DNA of 64,000 nt, from positions 1 to 64,000 of the forward strand of contig NZ_JBPKAO010000008.1 in assembly GCF_051216895.1 (NCBI RefSeq), in the 5' to 3' direction. The first letter of the stretch is position 1. Each line of letters starts with the position of its first letter. Both the position numbers and the translations under genes were made by a program. This document shows positions 16,975 through 25,573 of the stretch, in pieces. The notes beneath the pieces are model-generated. The model searched no databases and was not told the DNA's origin. It saw nothing but the letters and a program-made list of their open reading frames with translations. This stretch comes from Aquipuribacter sp051216895. Lineage in GTDB: Bacteria; Actinomycetota; Actinomycetes; Actinomycetales; JBBAYJ01.

Positions 16975-18261
16975 CTAATCCCGACTCGGCTGACTGCCCG
17001 CCTGACGCCTCACCCTTGACAGACGGTCCAGTTCATCGCTGATCTGCGACAAGTGTTCCGACAAGCTGGGGGTTCCCGTGTGGCGCACCAGAGCAGACAG
17101 GAGATCACGGTCGATCTCGTTCGCCATTATGCCCATGCGCGGGGGCTCCTGCGGCGAGTCACGACCGGCAGCGCTAGTCGGATCCAGGACGTCCCATGTC
17201 ACCGTTGCATCGCGGAACTCCATGCGCACGAACCTTACCGGCGCTGAAGACGGTCCTCGCAACCTCGCGAGACATGCGGGTATTGAGCCCGAGAATGGAT
17301 CGCTGCCTGCGTACGTGATGACGGCCAGGTTCTCCCCTTCGGCGAGGTCCTCAACAAGGGGCGGCAACTCTTCCAGAGCTTGCAGGGTCGAAGACCATGC
17401 GACGCCGACGTGTTGCACGTGCGGTTCGATCTGGAAGTACTCAGGACCGAGCTCTAGCACAGAGGACTCCATGGCGTCCCCGTTCAGGTAGCCGTACCCG
17501 GTCATTGCCGCACCGCCTCTTTCGGCTCGTCGCAACGTGGGATCATCGTCCGCTCCAGAAAACTGTCGTCGACTACCGATGTTTGCCAGTGAATGCGCGA
17601 TATATGCCTCGATGGCGGGCCGCGTGAATACGACGCTGTCACTACGAATCACGTCGTACGTGTTCAACTGATCTGCGGGAAGGACGTGAACGCCTGCGAC
17701 GTTCTGCAGGCTCCGACGTGTCGCTTCATCACCACGTTCGTGAACAACGAGGGTCGTCTTCACATCGACGATTTGGGCGAGCGTTCGAACCGCCTCCCGG
17801 GTGGATATCGCAGAACCCTCGACCACGGAGGTGACTACGTGCAATCGCCCTGAACGCGTTCGGTTGGAAAGCACCTGCCTGAGCGCGGCTGCCTTCATCT
17901 TCTTCGGTGTCCTCTGTCGGTAGGAGCGAGGAGTGGGACCGTGGACCACCCCGCCACCAGCGAACTGCGGTGCCCGTGTAGAACCCTGGCGCGCGCGGCC
18001 TGTTCCTTTTTGACGGTAAGGCTTCTTGCCCCCTCCAGAGGCCTCGCCCCGCGTCTTGGTCGAGTGGGTCCCCTGGCGTGCGGTAGCGAGTTGTCCGACC
18101 ACTACCTGATGTATGAGCGGTCCATTTACTGCCACGTTGAACACGCTCTCAGGCAGTTCGAAAACTTCGACCACCTCACCGTTGGGGCTTGTGACGTCGA
18201 CGAGCAGCCTGTGACTGTGGCTGTGCCCACTCCGCCCAGCACTCACGTCCGCCTCCAGCAC
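16975..18261 (-). CDS. Ribosomal protein uL4 (L4) paralogue with ~200-residue unknown C-terminal extension
   Basis: 428 residues; L4 is normally about 205-225. Residues about 18-226 are a complete uL4: VEVFELPESVFNVAVNGPLI, the extended rRNA-tunnel loop THSTKTRGEASGGGKKPYRQ-KGTGRARQGSTRAPQ-FAGGGVVHGPTPRSY, TPKKMKAAALRQVLSNR, VHVLPADQLNTYDVI and the closing VVFTRPAIEAYIAH. Loop residues linked to macrolide resistance in other bacteria (RQKGTG) are unchanged. Residues 230-428 are unrelated to L4 and unrecognised: an acidic/hydrophobic domain (VLELGPEYFQIEPHVQHVGV, ENLAVITYAG) and a charged C-terminal helix. No rplC, rplW or rplB flanks it, so it is not the housekeeping gene. It leads a three-gene operon in an accessory region. 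A decoy, modified-ribosome or defence role is inference. Confidence 0.9.
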   Translation of the reverse strand: MLEADVSAGRSGHSHSHRLLVDVTSPNGEVVEVFELPESVFNVAVNGPLIHQVVVGQLATARQGTHSTKTRGEASGGGKKPYRQKGTGRARQGSTRAPQFAGGGVVHGPTPRSYRQRTPKKMKAAALRQVLSNRTRSGRLHVVTSVVEGSAISTREAVRTLAQIVDVKTTLVVHERGDEATRRSLQNVAGVHVLPADQLNTYDVIRSDSVVFTRPAIEAYIAHSLANIGSRRQFSGADDDPTLRRAERGGAAMTGYGYLNGDAMESSVLELGPEYFQIEPHVQHVGVAWSSTLQALEELPPLVEDLAEGENLAVITYAGSDPFSGSIPACLARLRGPSSAPVRFVRMEFRDATVTWDVLDPTSAAGRDSPQEPPRMGIMANEIDRDLLSALVRHTGTPSLSEHLSQISDELDRLSRVRRQAGSQPSRD

Positions 18262-19215
18262 ACTCGCGATCGAGACAACGACACGACGTCTTGAGCCGCC
18301 CGTAGCCCAGCGTACTAGGCCCTCTCAACATTTCGACGGACATCGTCGGAACGTCTTGGATCCGACTGAGTGTCCCAGGACCGGTCGGTATCGGCCCCCG
18401 CTTGCGGCTTGAGTAAGAATCGCTACTGACAACACTGAGGCTGCGTTGAACGTGAAGGACCGACGACACCCCGTCGGGTCGTCGAGTCGGAGGCGCGCAG
18501 CGGTACGGCTTTGCGGACCGTCTCGTGTCCGTGTCTGGGCGCCGATCGAGTCTCGGAACTTCGCGCATCGGACGGTGCCAGTGCAGCGCGCATGAAGAGA
18601 TGCCTCCAGTCGGCTCCCTATGGGCCAAAGGGGCTTGAGGCCACCAGCCACAGCGTGACTCGTACCTTCGCCGCCCGTGGTTTCGGGGTCTTGCTACAAG
18701 GGTCGGCACCCACCGCTGATGCAGCACGCCTCCTCGAAAGGGGTCCGCTTGTGGCGTGGCTACCAACGCGTGTCCCAGTCGATTGCACATCGATCGAGGT
18801 GTGGCCTCGTCGAGTCCGCAGAGCCGCCAAGGCTGGCCTACGCCGTGTCCTGCGGTGCGCACGCCACCACCACGGCGAGCGGCAGCACGCCACGACCAGG
18901 TCCCGTCGGAGCGGCCCCCCGGCCCTAGCGGTCGTCGGGTCTGGTCTGGCCCTGCTGTTCGAGGTCGACGCCTTCGGTGATCTTCGTGACACGGCCCCCG
19001 AACGGCCTGCCTGGCCGGGTGCGGGACCGGTGTGCTGCTGGGCGTCCTCGTCCCCGCGGTGCTCCCGTGGTGGCTGCTGCCGCGCGGGCGTCGGCTGTGT
19101 GGGCGGCCGGCACGGTCGTGCTCGCCGTCATGCTCGCCGTCATGCTCGCCGTCGTGCTCGCCGTCGTGCTGGGCGCCGGCCGACCCGAGTTCCCGCCCCC
19201 ACCGCCCCCCCGACA
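18262..19215. other. Gene-free stretch between the island and the LVIVD gene
   Basis: About 950 bases. The left end must carry the promoter of the uL4 operon. No frame shows family features; the plus-strand and minus-strand frames in 18500-19200 are Arg/Pro/Ser-rich shadows. Near 19127-19170 a short tandem repeat (CTCGCCGTC with single-base changes) is present. Composition rises to core-like GC here, so this may be the island's right boundary. Confidence 0.4.
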
Positions 19216-19257
19216 CGACGGCGGCCGCCGCACCCGCAGGTGCGACGGCCGCCGTCG
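19216..19257 (-). terminator. Strong hairpin after the LVIVD gene
   Basis: Perfect 12-bp arms (CGACGGCGGCCG at 19216-19227 and CGGCCGCCGTCG at 19246-19257) with further pairing inside (CGCACC/GGTGCG). It lies 20 bases past the stop of the minus-strand gene. No T-run, as usual in high-GC actinobacteria. Confidence 0.75.
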
Positions 19258-19276
19258 GTACCACCTCAGAGCAGGC

Positions 19277-21115
19277 TCAGAGGTCGTCCGCCAGACGCAC
19301 CAGCTCGGTGGCCAGCGCCTGCTGGTCCGCGTCCCGCAGCTGACGGGCCTGGGCCCGCAGCGTGGCCGACGCGGACTGCCCGCGCCGCTCGGCGAGCTCC
19401 TCGGCCCGGTCGACGAACTTGGTGACGTTCGCCGCCTCCCGGTCGGTCAGGGCGTCGGCCCGCACCGCCTGGTCGACGGTCGCCCGCACCAGCGTGAAGC
19501 TCGGGTCGTGGACGATCGGCTCCTGCAGCTGCGCGTTGAGCTCGCTGACCGAGGCCAGCTGCGCCGCCGCGATCTCGTTGGCCGACAGGTCGTCGGTCCC
19601 CGTCAGGCCCCAGCTGTCGAAGCCCAGGAAGATCTCGTTGCCGTAGACGTTGCCGTTGTACCAGTAGGTCGACCAGTAGCCGCCCTGGTGGAACGTGGTG
19701 GCGTCGTACGGCCCGCGGTCGAAGAACGCGATCTCCTCCGGGTTGGCCGAGTCGGTGAAGTCGAACACCGACGTGCCGCCCTCGTACCAGGCCTGCACCA
19801 TGACGTCGCGGCCCGGCACCGGGATCAGGTTGCCGTTGTGCGCGACGCAGGTCTCGTTGGAGGCTTGCACGTTGGGGATCTTGTAGTAGCTCTGCCAGTC
19901 CAGCGTCGGCGTGCCGTCCGCGTCACGGACGATGTCGAAGATGGCGTTGGCGCCCCAGTTGGTGGGGTCGGTGGGCCGGCAGCGGGCCCCGACGCCGCCG
20001 CCCCACTCGTCGGTGAAGACGACCTTGGTGCCGGCGTCGTTGAACGTCGCCGAGTGCCAGTAGGCGAAGTTCGGGTCCGTCACGTTCGCGACGCGCACGG
20101 GGTTCGCCGCGTCGGAGATGTCCAGCAGCATGCCGTCGCCCTGGCAGGCGCCGGCCGCGAGCCCGATGGCCGGGTAGGCGGTGATGTCGTGGCAGGCGGA
20201 CGTGGCGGACACCCGCTGGCCGCCGGCCGCGTTGCCGGGCTCGGTGGTGCGCGGGTCGTCGGCCGGCAGGGCCGCCTGCGTGCCGCCGGGGTTGAGCCCG
20301 GCGATGCTGGTCTCGCTCGCCATGACGCGCGGGCTGCTGGTGATCGCCGCGGTCTCGGGGGCGGCGAGCGGCACCTCGATGACGTCGATGCTGTACGCCG
20401 AGGTCAGCGGGTTCGTCGTCGAGCTCGGGGCGCAGCCGGCCAGCTGGGTGGCCGGACGGATCGACGACGTGCCCGAGTTGTAGACCCAGACCTTGTCGTC
20501 GACGCCGGGCTGGGTCACCAGGGTGTGGGTGTGCGAACCGCGGCAGGTCTGCACCCCGGTGACGTAGACGGGGGCTAGCGGGTCGCTGATGTCGAAGATC
20601 CGCACCCCGCGGAACACGGTCGACGCCGGGTTGGTCGTGCAGTCCACCCGGGCGGACGTCGACTCCACGGACATGAACAGCAGGTCGCCGTGCACGGACA
20701 CGTCACCCTGGCCGCCGACGCAGTTGACGGTGGTCCGCAGCACCGGGGCCGCCGGGTCGGACACGTCGTAGACGCCGAAGCCGCGGTAGTTGCCCGAGAA
20801 CGCGTAGTCGCCCTGGAACGCCAGGTCGGAGTTGATGTTGCTGTAGTTGAACGCGCCGGCCACGCCCGTGTAGGCGGGCTTGGAGCGCTCGGCCAGCAGG
20901 TCCATGCCCTGCGAGGCCGTCTCGGCGTCCCGCTTGGGGTCGGTGAAGGCCGCACCGTCGGAGTTGGTCTGGGTGCCGGGCGTCAGACCCTGTCGGGGGT
21001 CGGGCTCCGTCGCCGCGGACGCGGCCGCCGCGGGCAGGAGGGTGACGGCGAGCACGGCCGCGAGCGTCGCGGCCCGGAGCCTGGGTAGGCGGAGATGGGA
21101 GGAACGTGGGGTCAT
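19277..21115 (-). CDS. Secreted LVIVD-repeat beta-propeller protein
   Basis: 612 residues from an ATG with GAGGAAG upstream. A signal peptide is clear (positively charged start, LAAVLAVTLLPAAAASA, cleavage before ATEPDP). The body contains repeated strand motifs of the LVIVD type: GFGVYDVSDPAAPVLRT, GVRIFDISDPLAPVYVTG, MLLDISDAANPVRVANV, TSVFDFTDSANPEEIAFFD. These suggest an extracellular propeller. The last ~80 residues form a helical tail (DREAANVTKFVDRAEELAER). Related proteins in actinobacteria stand beside DUF305 genes, as here: a DUF305 lipoprotein gene is divergent across a 155-base intergenic region. Enzyme activity is unknown. Confidence 0.88.
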   Translation of the reverse strand: MTPRSSHLRLPRLRAATLAAVLAVTLLPAAAASAATEPDPRQGLTPGTQTNSDGAAFTDPKRDAETASQGMDLLAERSKPAYTGVAGAFNYSNINSDLAFQGDYAFSGNYRGFGVYDVSDPAAPVLRTTVNCVGGQGDVSVHGDLLFMSVESTSARVDCTTNPASTVFRGVRIFDISDPLAPVYVTGVQTCRGSHTHTLVTQPGVDDKVWVYNSGTSSIRPATQLAGCAPSSTTNPLTSAYSIDVIEVPLAAPETAAITSSPRVMASETSIAGLNPGGTQAALPADDPRTTEPGNAAGGQRVSATSACHDITAYPAIGLAAGACQGDGMLLDISDAANPVRVANVTDPNFAYWHSATFNDAGTKVVFTDEWGGGVGARCRPTDPTNWGANAIFDIVRDADGTPTLDWQSYYKIPNVQASNETCVAHNGNLIPVPGRDVMVQAWYEGGTSVFDFTDSANPEEIAFFDRGPYDATTFHQGGYWSTYWYNGNVYGNEIFLGFDSWGLTGTDDLSANEIAAAQLASVSELNAQLQEPIVHDPSFTLVRATVDQAVRADALTDREAANVTKFVDRAEELAERRGQSASATLRAQARQLRDADQQALATELVRLADDL

Positions 21116-21270
21116 CAGCTTCCTCTGTCCTTGATGGGAGGACGTCGGCCCGCTGCTGCGGTGCGGAGAGAGGCGGACCCGACGTCCTCGTAGCCTGATC
21201 GGGTTAATATCGCGGTCACCGTCCGGACTAGCAAGGCTTTCGAACCGGACGCTCGGTCGAGAGGGAAGAA

Positions 21271-21975
21271 GTGCCCGGACCCGCCCGTTCTGTCCTCGTC
21301 GTCGTAGTCGCGGCTGCCGCGCTGCTCACCGGCTGCACCTCCTCCGACAGCACGCAGGCGCTGGACCCCGAGGTGACCCACCTGCAGCCCGGCGAGCCCG
21401 GCGAGCCCAACCAGGTCCTGACCGAGGCCCCGCCGGAGGACGTGTTCCTGTCCTCCGCGTTCAACGACTCCGACGTCGCGTTCATGAACGACATGCAGGT
21501 GCACCACCAGCAGGCACTGGCCATGACGGCCATGGTCACCGACCGCACCGAGCACGAGGACCTCCGGCTCTTCGTCCAGCGGATGGAGGCCTCCCAGGAG
21601 GGCGAGCTGGAGCAGCTCGAACGCCTGCTGGCCGAGCACGAGGAGGCCGTGCGCCGCAGCGGTGGCACGGACCACGACGCCGGCACGCACAGCGGTCACA
21701 GCGCCGACGGGGACCACAGCGACATGCCGGGCATGCTCGACGACGAGGAGCTGGCCGCGCTCGAGGCGGCGGAGGGCGACGACTTCGTCCGCCTGTTCCT
21801 CGTGAGCATGAGCCAGCACCACGAGGGGGCGCTGGCCATGGTCGGCGAGCTCTTCGCCGACGAGGGCGCCGCGGCCGACCCCCGCCTGTTCGAGTTCGCG
21901 GAGCACGTCGACTCCGACCAGCGCATCGAGATCGACCGCATGGCGCGGATGTACGCGGAGCTGCCCCCGGGGTGA
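21271..21975 (+). CDS. DUF305 lipoprotein
   Basis: 234 residues. GTG start with GAGGGAAG 5 bases upstream. The N-terminus ends in the lipobox LLTGC, so it is membrane-anchored and faces outward. DUF305 (ferritin-like helical family) shows its paired motifs: FMNDMQVHHQQALAMTAMV and, later, FLVSMSQHHEGALAMVGELF. A His/Asp-rich insert (THSGHSADGDHSDMPGM) lies between them. The double HH motifs and the His-rich loop suggest metal binding, possibly copper; this is inference. It is divergent from the secreted LVIVD gene, with which it probably shares regulation. Confidence 0.88.
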   Translation: MPGPARSVLVVVVAAAALLTGCTSSDSTQALDPEVTHLQPGEPGEPNQVLTEAPPEDVFLSSAFNDSDVAFMNDMQVHHQQALAMTAMVTDRTEHEDLRLFVQRMEASQEGELEQLERLLAEHEEAVRRSGGTDHDAGTHSGHSADGDHSDMPGMLDDEELAALEAAEGDDFVRLFLVSMSQHHEGALAMVGELFADEGAAADPRLFEFAEHVDSDQRIEIDRMARMYAELPPG

Positions 21976-22001
21976 GGCCCCCGGGAGCGCGCCCTCGCCC
22001 G

Positions 22002-22727
22002 TCAGGCCGGGTGCAGGACGAGCTCCGACCGCAGCGTCCCGCTGATCACCTGACCGGCGACGTCGGTCAGCGGGAGCCCGTGGCCCCGGGCGTGGCGGCG
22101 CATCCGGGTGAAGGCCTCGTCGACGCCGATGCCGGCCCGCGCGGCGAGCATGCCCTTGGCCTGCTCCAGCAGGACGCGGCTGTGCAGCGCCGTCTGCAGC
22201 TGCTCCGACAGGGCCGTCTTCTCGTACAGGTTGCGCTCGTGCAGCAGGCCGATCGTCGCGACGTCGGCCATCGCCTGCCCGATCGTCACGTCCTCGTCGC
22301 TGAAGGGCCGCGCCTCGTCGGTGAACAGGTTGAGCGCCCCGATGACCTGCCCGCGCAGGCGCAGCGGCAGCGCGTGGGTCGCCCCGAAGCCGGCCTCGAC
22401 GGCGGCCTCGCTGAACCGGGGCCAGCGGTCCCGCGCCTCCGGGAGCAGGACGTTGGTGACCTGCTGACCCGTCTTGAAGCAGTCGTTGCACGGCCCTTCC
22501 TCGACCTGCAGCTCGAACAGCTCCAGCAGCCGCATCCGCTCCAGCGAGGACGCCATCAGGACCAGGCTGCCGCGCTCGTCGGCGAGCATCAGCCCGGCTG
22601 CGTCGGCGCCGAGCAGCTCGACGCTGCGCTCGGTGAGCATCTGCAGGAAGTCGACCGTGTCGAAGTCGGCGACCAGCGTGTCCGCGAGCTCCACGAACAC
22701 CTCGGCCAGTCGGGTGGGATCGTTCAT
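22002..22727 (-). CDS. GAF-ANTAR transcription antitermination regulator
   Basis: 241 residues. An N-terminal helix is followed by a GAF sensor domain (about 20-165; GADAAGLMLADERGSLVLMA, GALNLFTDEARPFSDEDV) and a C-terminal ANTAR domain (about 175-230; LQTALHSRVLLEQAKGMLAA, IGVDEAFTRMRRHARGHG). ANTAR domains bind paired RNA hexaloops and stop premature termination (established). A Cys in EEGPCNDCFKTGQ within GAF could bind metal or be redox-sensitive. It is the last of three adjacent ANTAR genes on this strand. Targets cannot be read here. Confidence 0.9.
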   Translation of the reverse strand: MNDPTRLAEVFVELADTLVADFDTVDFLQMLTERSVELLGADAAGLMLADERGSLVLMASSLERMRLLELFELQVEEGPCNDCFKTGQQVTNVLLPEARDRWPRFSEAAVEAGFGATHALPLRLRGQVIGALNLFTDEARPFSDEDVTIGQAMADVATIGLLHERNLYEKTALSEQLQTALHSRVLLEQAKGMLAARAGIGVDEAFTRMRRHARGHGLPLTDVAGQVISGTLRSELVLHPA

Positions 22728-22809
22728 GTGCGCTCACTCCTGTGTCGTTGGTCCGTGGTCCGTGCGGGGCTGTGCGGGGGCTGCTGCGGGGTCGTGCCCG
22801 TCCCGCCGG

Positions 22810-23580
22810 TCACGACGGGTCCCGGTGGTCCGGGCTGTTGGCCAGGTCCCCGTCGTCGTCGTCGCCGGCGAAGGAGACCCGGCGCGCCACGACGTCGCGC
22901 GCCAGGTCCAGGACCGGCCGCCCGGTGGCGTAGGCCCGGGCCCTCAGCAGGACCAGGGCCTCGGGCAGGCCGACGTCGCGCTGCACCGCGACCATCCCGG
23001 ACGCCTGGTGCACCTCGGCGCGCTGGTTGACCACGTCGACCAGGACCTCGTCGCCGTCGCCGTCGTCGCTGCCGGGGACCGGCGTCCGGGACTGCAGGTG
23101 CAGCAGCACCGCCGTCGCCGCGTCGGCGTAGTCCAGGGCCACGCGGTGCTCGGCCTCGCCGAGCGGCCCGGAGGTGTCCCGGTACAGGTCCAGCACCCCG
23201 AGCCGGATGGCCCCCACCCGAAGCGGGTAGGCGAAGATCGCGCGGATCCCGGCCTCGAGCGCCCCGGCGGCGAAGGGGGGCCACCGCTGCGGCCCGACGT
23301 GCGCGAGGTCGGCGACCAGGACGGGCCTGCCGCTGCCGGAGGCGTCGACGCACGGCCCCACCCCTAGGGTGAACTGGAGGTCCTCCATGACCGTCGCCGG
23401 TCCGTCGGAGGCGGCCACCACACCCACCGGGCCGGCGTCGGTCATGAGCACCATCCCGACCCCGCTCACCGGCAGGGCCGCCGCGCAGGCGTCCACCAGC
23501 CGTTGCGGGAGGTCGGCGCCTGACCCCTGGCCCGACCCGGTCAGGTCGTCGAGGATCTTCGCCACGCGTGAGGACGGCAT
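22810..23580 (-). CDS. GAF-ANTAR transcription antitermination regulator
   Basis: 256 residues. GAF domain about residues 10-165 (VSGVGMVLMTDAGPVGVVAA, LGVGPCVDASGSGRPVLVAD, LGVLDLYRDTSGPLG). The ANTAR-like end is about 185-245 (VNQRAEVHQASGMVAVQRDV, LPEALVLLRARAYATGRPVL). The GAF Cys (GVGPCVDA) is conserved in this actinobacterial group. The gene starts 9 bases after the STAS-ANTAR stop and is probably cotranscribed with it. The three paralogous regulators may respond to different small molecules and compete for related RNA sites; that is inference. Confidence 0.88.
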   Translation of the reverse strand: MPSSRVAKILDDLTGSGQGSGADLPQRLVDACAAALPVSGVGMVLMTDAGPVGVVAASDGPATVMEDLQFTLGVGPCVDASGSGRPVLVADLAHVGPQRWPPFAAGALEAGIRAIFAYPLRVGAIRLGVLDLYRDTSGPLGEAEHRVALDYADAATAVLLHLQSRTPVPGSDDGDGDEVLVDVVNQRAEVHQASGMVAVQRDVGLPEALVLLRARAYATGRPVLDLARDVVARRVSFAGDDDDGDLANSPDHRDPS

Positions 23581-23589
23581 CGGCGCCGC

Positions 23590-24189
23590 CTACTCGGCGG
23601 GTGACCCGGCCCGGGCGCGCTCGGCCATGACGTCGTCCAGCACCGTCTCCGACGACGGGGGCATCGCCCCGGGGGCGTGGTCGACGAGCAGTCCCGCCAT
23701 GACGTCCACCCGGACGGCATGGGCCCTGGCGTGGCTCCGGAGGATCGTCCAGGCCGACGGCGCGTCGCAGCCGTGGACGGCCATCAGCAGCCCCTTGGCC
23801 TGCTCGATCCTCACCCGTCCCGCGTCGGACAGGGGCAGCGGCTCCGTCGCGGCGACGGCGGGGAGGGGGCCGACGACGAGGAACATGTCCTCCAGGCCGT
23901 GCAGCGCCAGCACCCGGGTCACCGCCTGCGGGGGGTCGAAGAGCCGCAACCGGTCCAGCAGCCGCGCGTGCGCCTCCACGAGCGGGCGGAGACCGGCGGT
24001 GTCCATGGACGTCACGCCGGCCAGGTCGACCTCGAGGACGAGCGGGTCCAGCTCCCACGCCCGCCGCAGGTCCGCCGCCAGCGGTGGCGCCGACGACGCG
24101 TCGAGGTCGCCCGTCCATACCAACCTGATCCAGGGCTGCTGCGCGCTCGGTTCGTCGGTGACGAGGGTCAGTCGTCGGCTCTCGGCCAT
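23590..24189 (-). CDS. STAS-ANTAR regulator
   Basis: 199 residues from the ATG at 24189. Residues about 15-110 are a STAS domain (RLVWTGDLDASSAPPLAADL, VLEVDLAGVTSMDTAGLRPL). The Ser/Thr that anti-sigma kinases phosphorylate would fall in SMDTAG. Residues about 130-185 are ANTAR (GRVRIEQAKGLLMAVHGCDA, SAWTILRSHARAHAVRV). The fusion links a partner-switch type input to RNA antitermination. It is the first gene of a run of three ANTAR genes. Confidence 0.85.
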   Translation of the reverse strand: MAESRRLTLVTDEPSAQQPWIRLVWTGDLDASSAPPLAADLRRAWELDPLVLEVDLAGVTSMDTAGLRPLVEAHARLLDRLRLFDPPQAVTRVLALHGLEDMFLVVGPLPAVAATEPLPLSDAGRVRIEQAKGLLMAVHGCDAPSAWTILRSHARAHAVRVDVMAGLLVDHAPGAMPPSSETVLDDVMAERARAGSPAE

Positions 24190-24284
24190 CGCGCGCTCCG
24201 TCCGGTGGAGTCTCTCGACATCAGCTACCGGGTCCGGGGCAACGGGACCAGGACGGCCCTGTGCTGAAAGTACGGTTCCGACGG

Positions 24285-25043
24285 TCACCCCCGCAAGCCC
24301 TGCGGCACCTGTCCCCCTTCCGTCCCCGACCGGGGGGTCGAGGGCCAGACCCGGTGGCAGAGGTTCGCCACCATGTCCGCGCGCGTGGCCACCGCCATGT
24401 GACGGGCGCCCGGGATCTCGTAGGCCCGTCCCGAGGACGCCGCCGCGGCCAGCGCGTCGGCGAATGATCGCGAGGCGATGGGGTCGTGGCTGCCCCGCAG
24501 CACCTCGACGGGGGCCGTGACCTCGGCCACGCGGTCCAGGATGCGGTAGGCCAGCATGTGGGTGAGCGACTGCCGGTACGTCCGCGGCCGGGCCCGGAAG
24601 AACTCCCGCGTGGTCAGGGCCTTCAGGGGGAACGGCTCCCGCACCGAGTCCCGCGCCAGCCGCCAGCCCTGGTCGAACGCGGTCGGCAGCGCCGGGTCCA
24701 CCACAGGGCCGACGAGCGCCACGCCCCTGGTCCGCCCCGGCCGGCGCACCGCCATCTCGGTCACCACCTGCGCGCCCATGGAGTGCCCCAGCAGGACGGG
24801 TCGGTCCAGGCCGACGAGGTCCACCACCCGCTCCATCGCCTCCGCCTGCCCGGGGATGGTCAGCGCGGGGCCGAGGTGCGCGCTGGTCCCGAAGCCCGGC
24901 AGGTCGGGCGTGACGACGCGGTAGGACCCGGACAGCAGCCGGATCAGCGGCCGGAAGTACTTCCCGGACACCCCGAGGCCGTGCACGAGCAGGATGCCGG
25001 GCCCGTCGGACGGACCGTGGACGGTGAACGACGGGGTGGGCAC
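24285..25043 (-). CDS. Alpha/beta hydrolase
   Basis: 252 residues from a GTG. Alpha/beta-hydrolase signatures: oxyanion loop ILLVHGLGVSGKYFRPL, strand VVTPDLPGFGTS, nucleophile elbow LLGHSMGAQV (Ser), an acid in VEVLRGSHDPIASR and the C-terminal His in PGARHMAV. The triad is complete, so an esterase/lipase-like activity is expected, substrate unknown. No signal peptide; cytoplasmic. It lies 89 bases after the WGxxGxxG gene, with a terminator-like hairpin between, so it is probably transcribed on its own. Confidence 0.85.
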   Translation of the reverse strand: MPTPSFTVHGPSDGPGILLVHGLGVSGKYFRPLIRLLSGSYRVVTPDLPGFGTSAHLGPALTIPGQAEAMERVVDLVGLDRPVLLGHSMGAQVVTEMAVRRPGRTRGVALVGPVVDPALPTAFDQGWRLARDSVREPFPLKALTTREFFRARPRTYRQSLTHMLAYRILDRVAEVTAPVEVLRGSHDPIASRSFADALAAAASSGRAYEIPGARHMAVATRADMVANLCHRVWPSTPRSGTEGGQVPQGLRG

Positions 25044-25080
25044 AGCACTCCAGGCAGACGGGGACGGGCGGTGGCACGCA

Positions 25081-25115
25081 GGACCCCCGCGGCCGTCACG
25101 GCCACGGGGGGTCCT
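25081..25115 (-). terminator. Hairpin after the WGxxGxxG gene
   Basis: GGACCCCCG and CGGGGGGTCC form a stem with one bulged base, with an inner stem GGCCGT/ACGGCC. It lies 18 bases beyond the stop of the minus-strand gene at 25133. Confidence 0.6.
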
Positions 25116-25132
25116 GGGTCAGCGGGGGACGG

Positions 25133-25381
25133 TCAGCGGATGGTGCCGCCGGAGCGGTTGTCGTGGTCGGCGTCCTTGCGGCGCTTGAGGCCCGCGAGCC
25201 CGACCAGGCCGAGCAGACCGGCGAGGCCCCACAGGCCCTCGTCGCCGTCGTCGTCGCTCTCGGCGGTGGTGGTGGCCGTGGCCGGGGCCTCGACCGGGGC
25301 GTCGGTGGCCGCGGAGGCCGCGGTGAGGGGCACGAGGACCAGGGTGGCGGCGAGCACGGTGGAAGCGATCTGGATGCGCAT
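25133..25381 (-). CDS. Small secreted WGxxGxxG-type membrane-anchored protein
   Basis: 82 residues. Signal peptide at residues 1-25 (IASTVLAATLVLVPLTAASA), then an acidic linker (TTAESDDDGDEG). A C-terminal sorting-like tail follows: WGLAGLLGLVGLAGL, basic KRRK, then a short hydrophilic end. This layout matches WGxxGxxG/CTERM-like proteins, in which the Trp-Gly motif starts a membrane helix closed by basic residues. Role unknown; surface display or protease sorting is a family-level guess. Followed by a hairpin. Confidence 0.75.
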   Translation of the reverse strand: MRIQIASTVLAATLVLVPLTAASAATDAPVEAPATATTTAESDDDGDEGLWGLAGLLGLVGLAGLKRRKDADHDNRSGGTIR

Positions 25382-25573
25382 GAGGTTTCCTTCGGTCGGG
25401 GGTAGAGGATGCTTCTGCGCCGGGTCCAGGGCTGCACGTGATCACTACCCGGGGCGGAGAGGGCCAAACGTCCCCCCCGCCCCCCGGCCGCCGTCGCGGG
25501 CGCCACCCCCCGGGGGTCGCGACGCGATGCGCTCCCCGCGATGAGTCCGGCGGCCGCGGGCGGTCTGACTCCC

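Noticed and set aside
18977..20578. Long plus-strand frame opposite the LVIVD gene
   Set aside because: Antisense shadow: Val/Gly/Arg-rich translation, while the minus strand has signal peptide and repeats.
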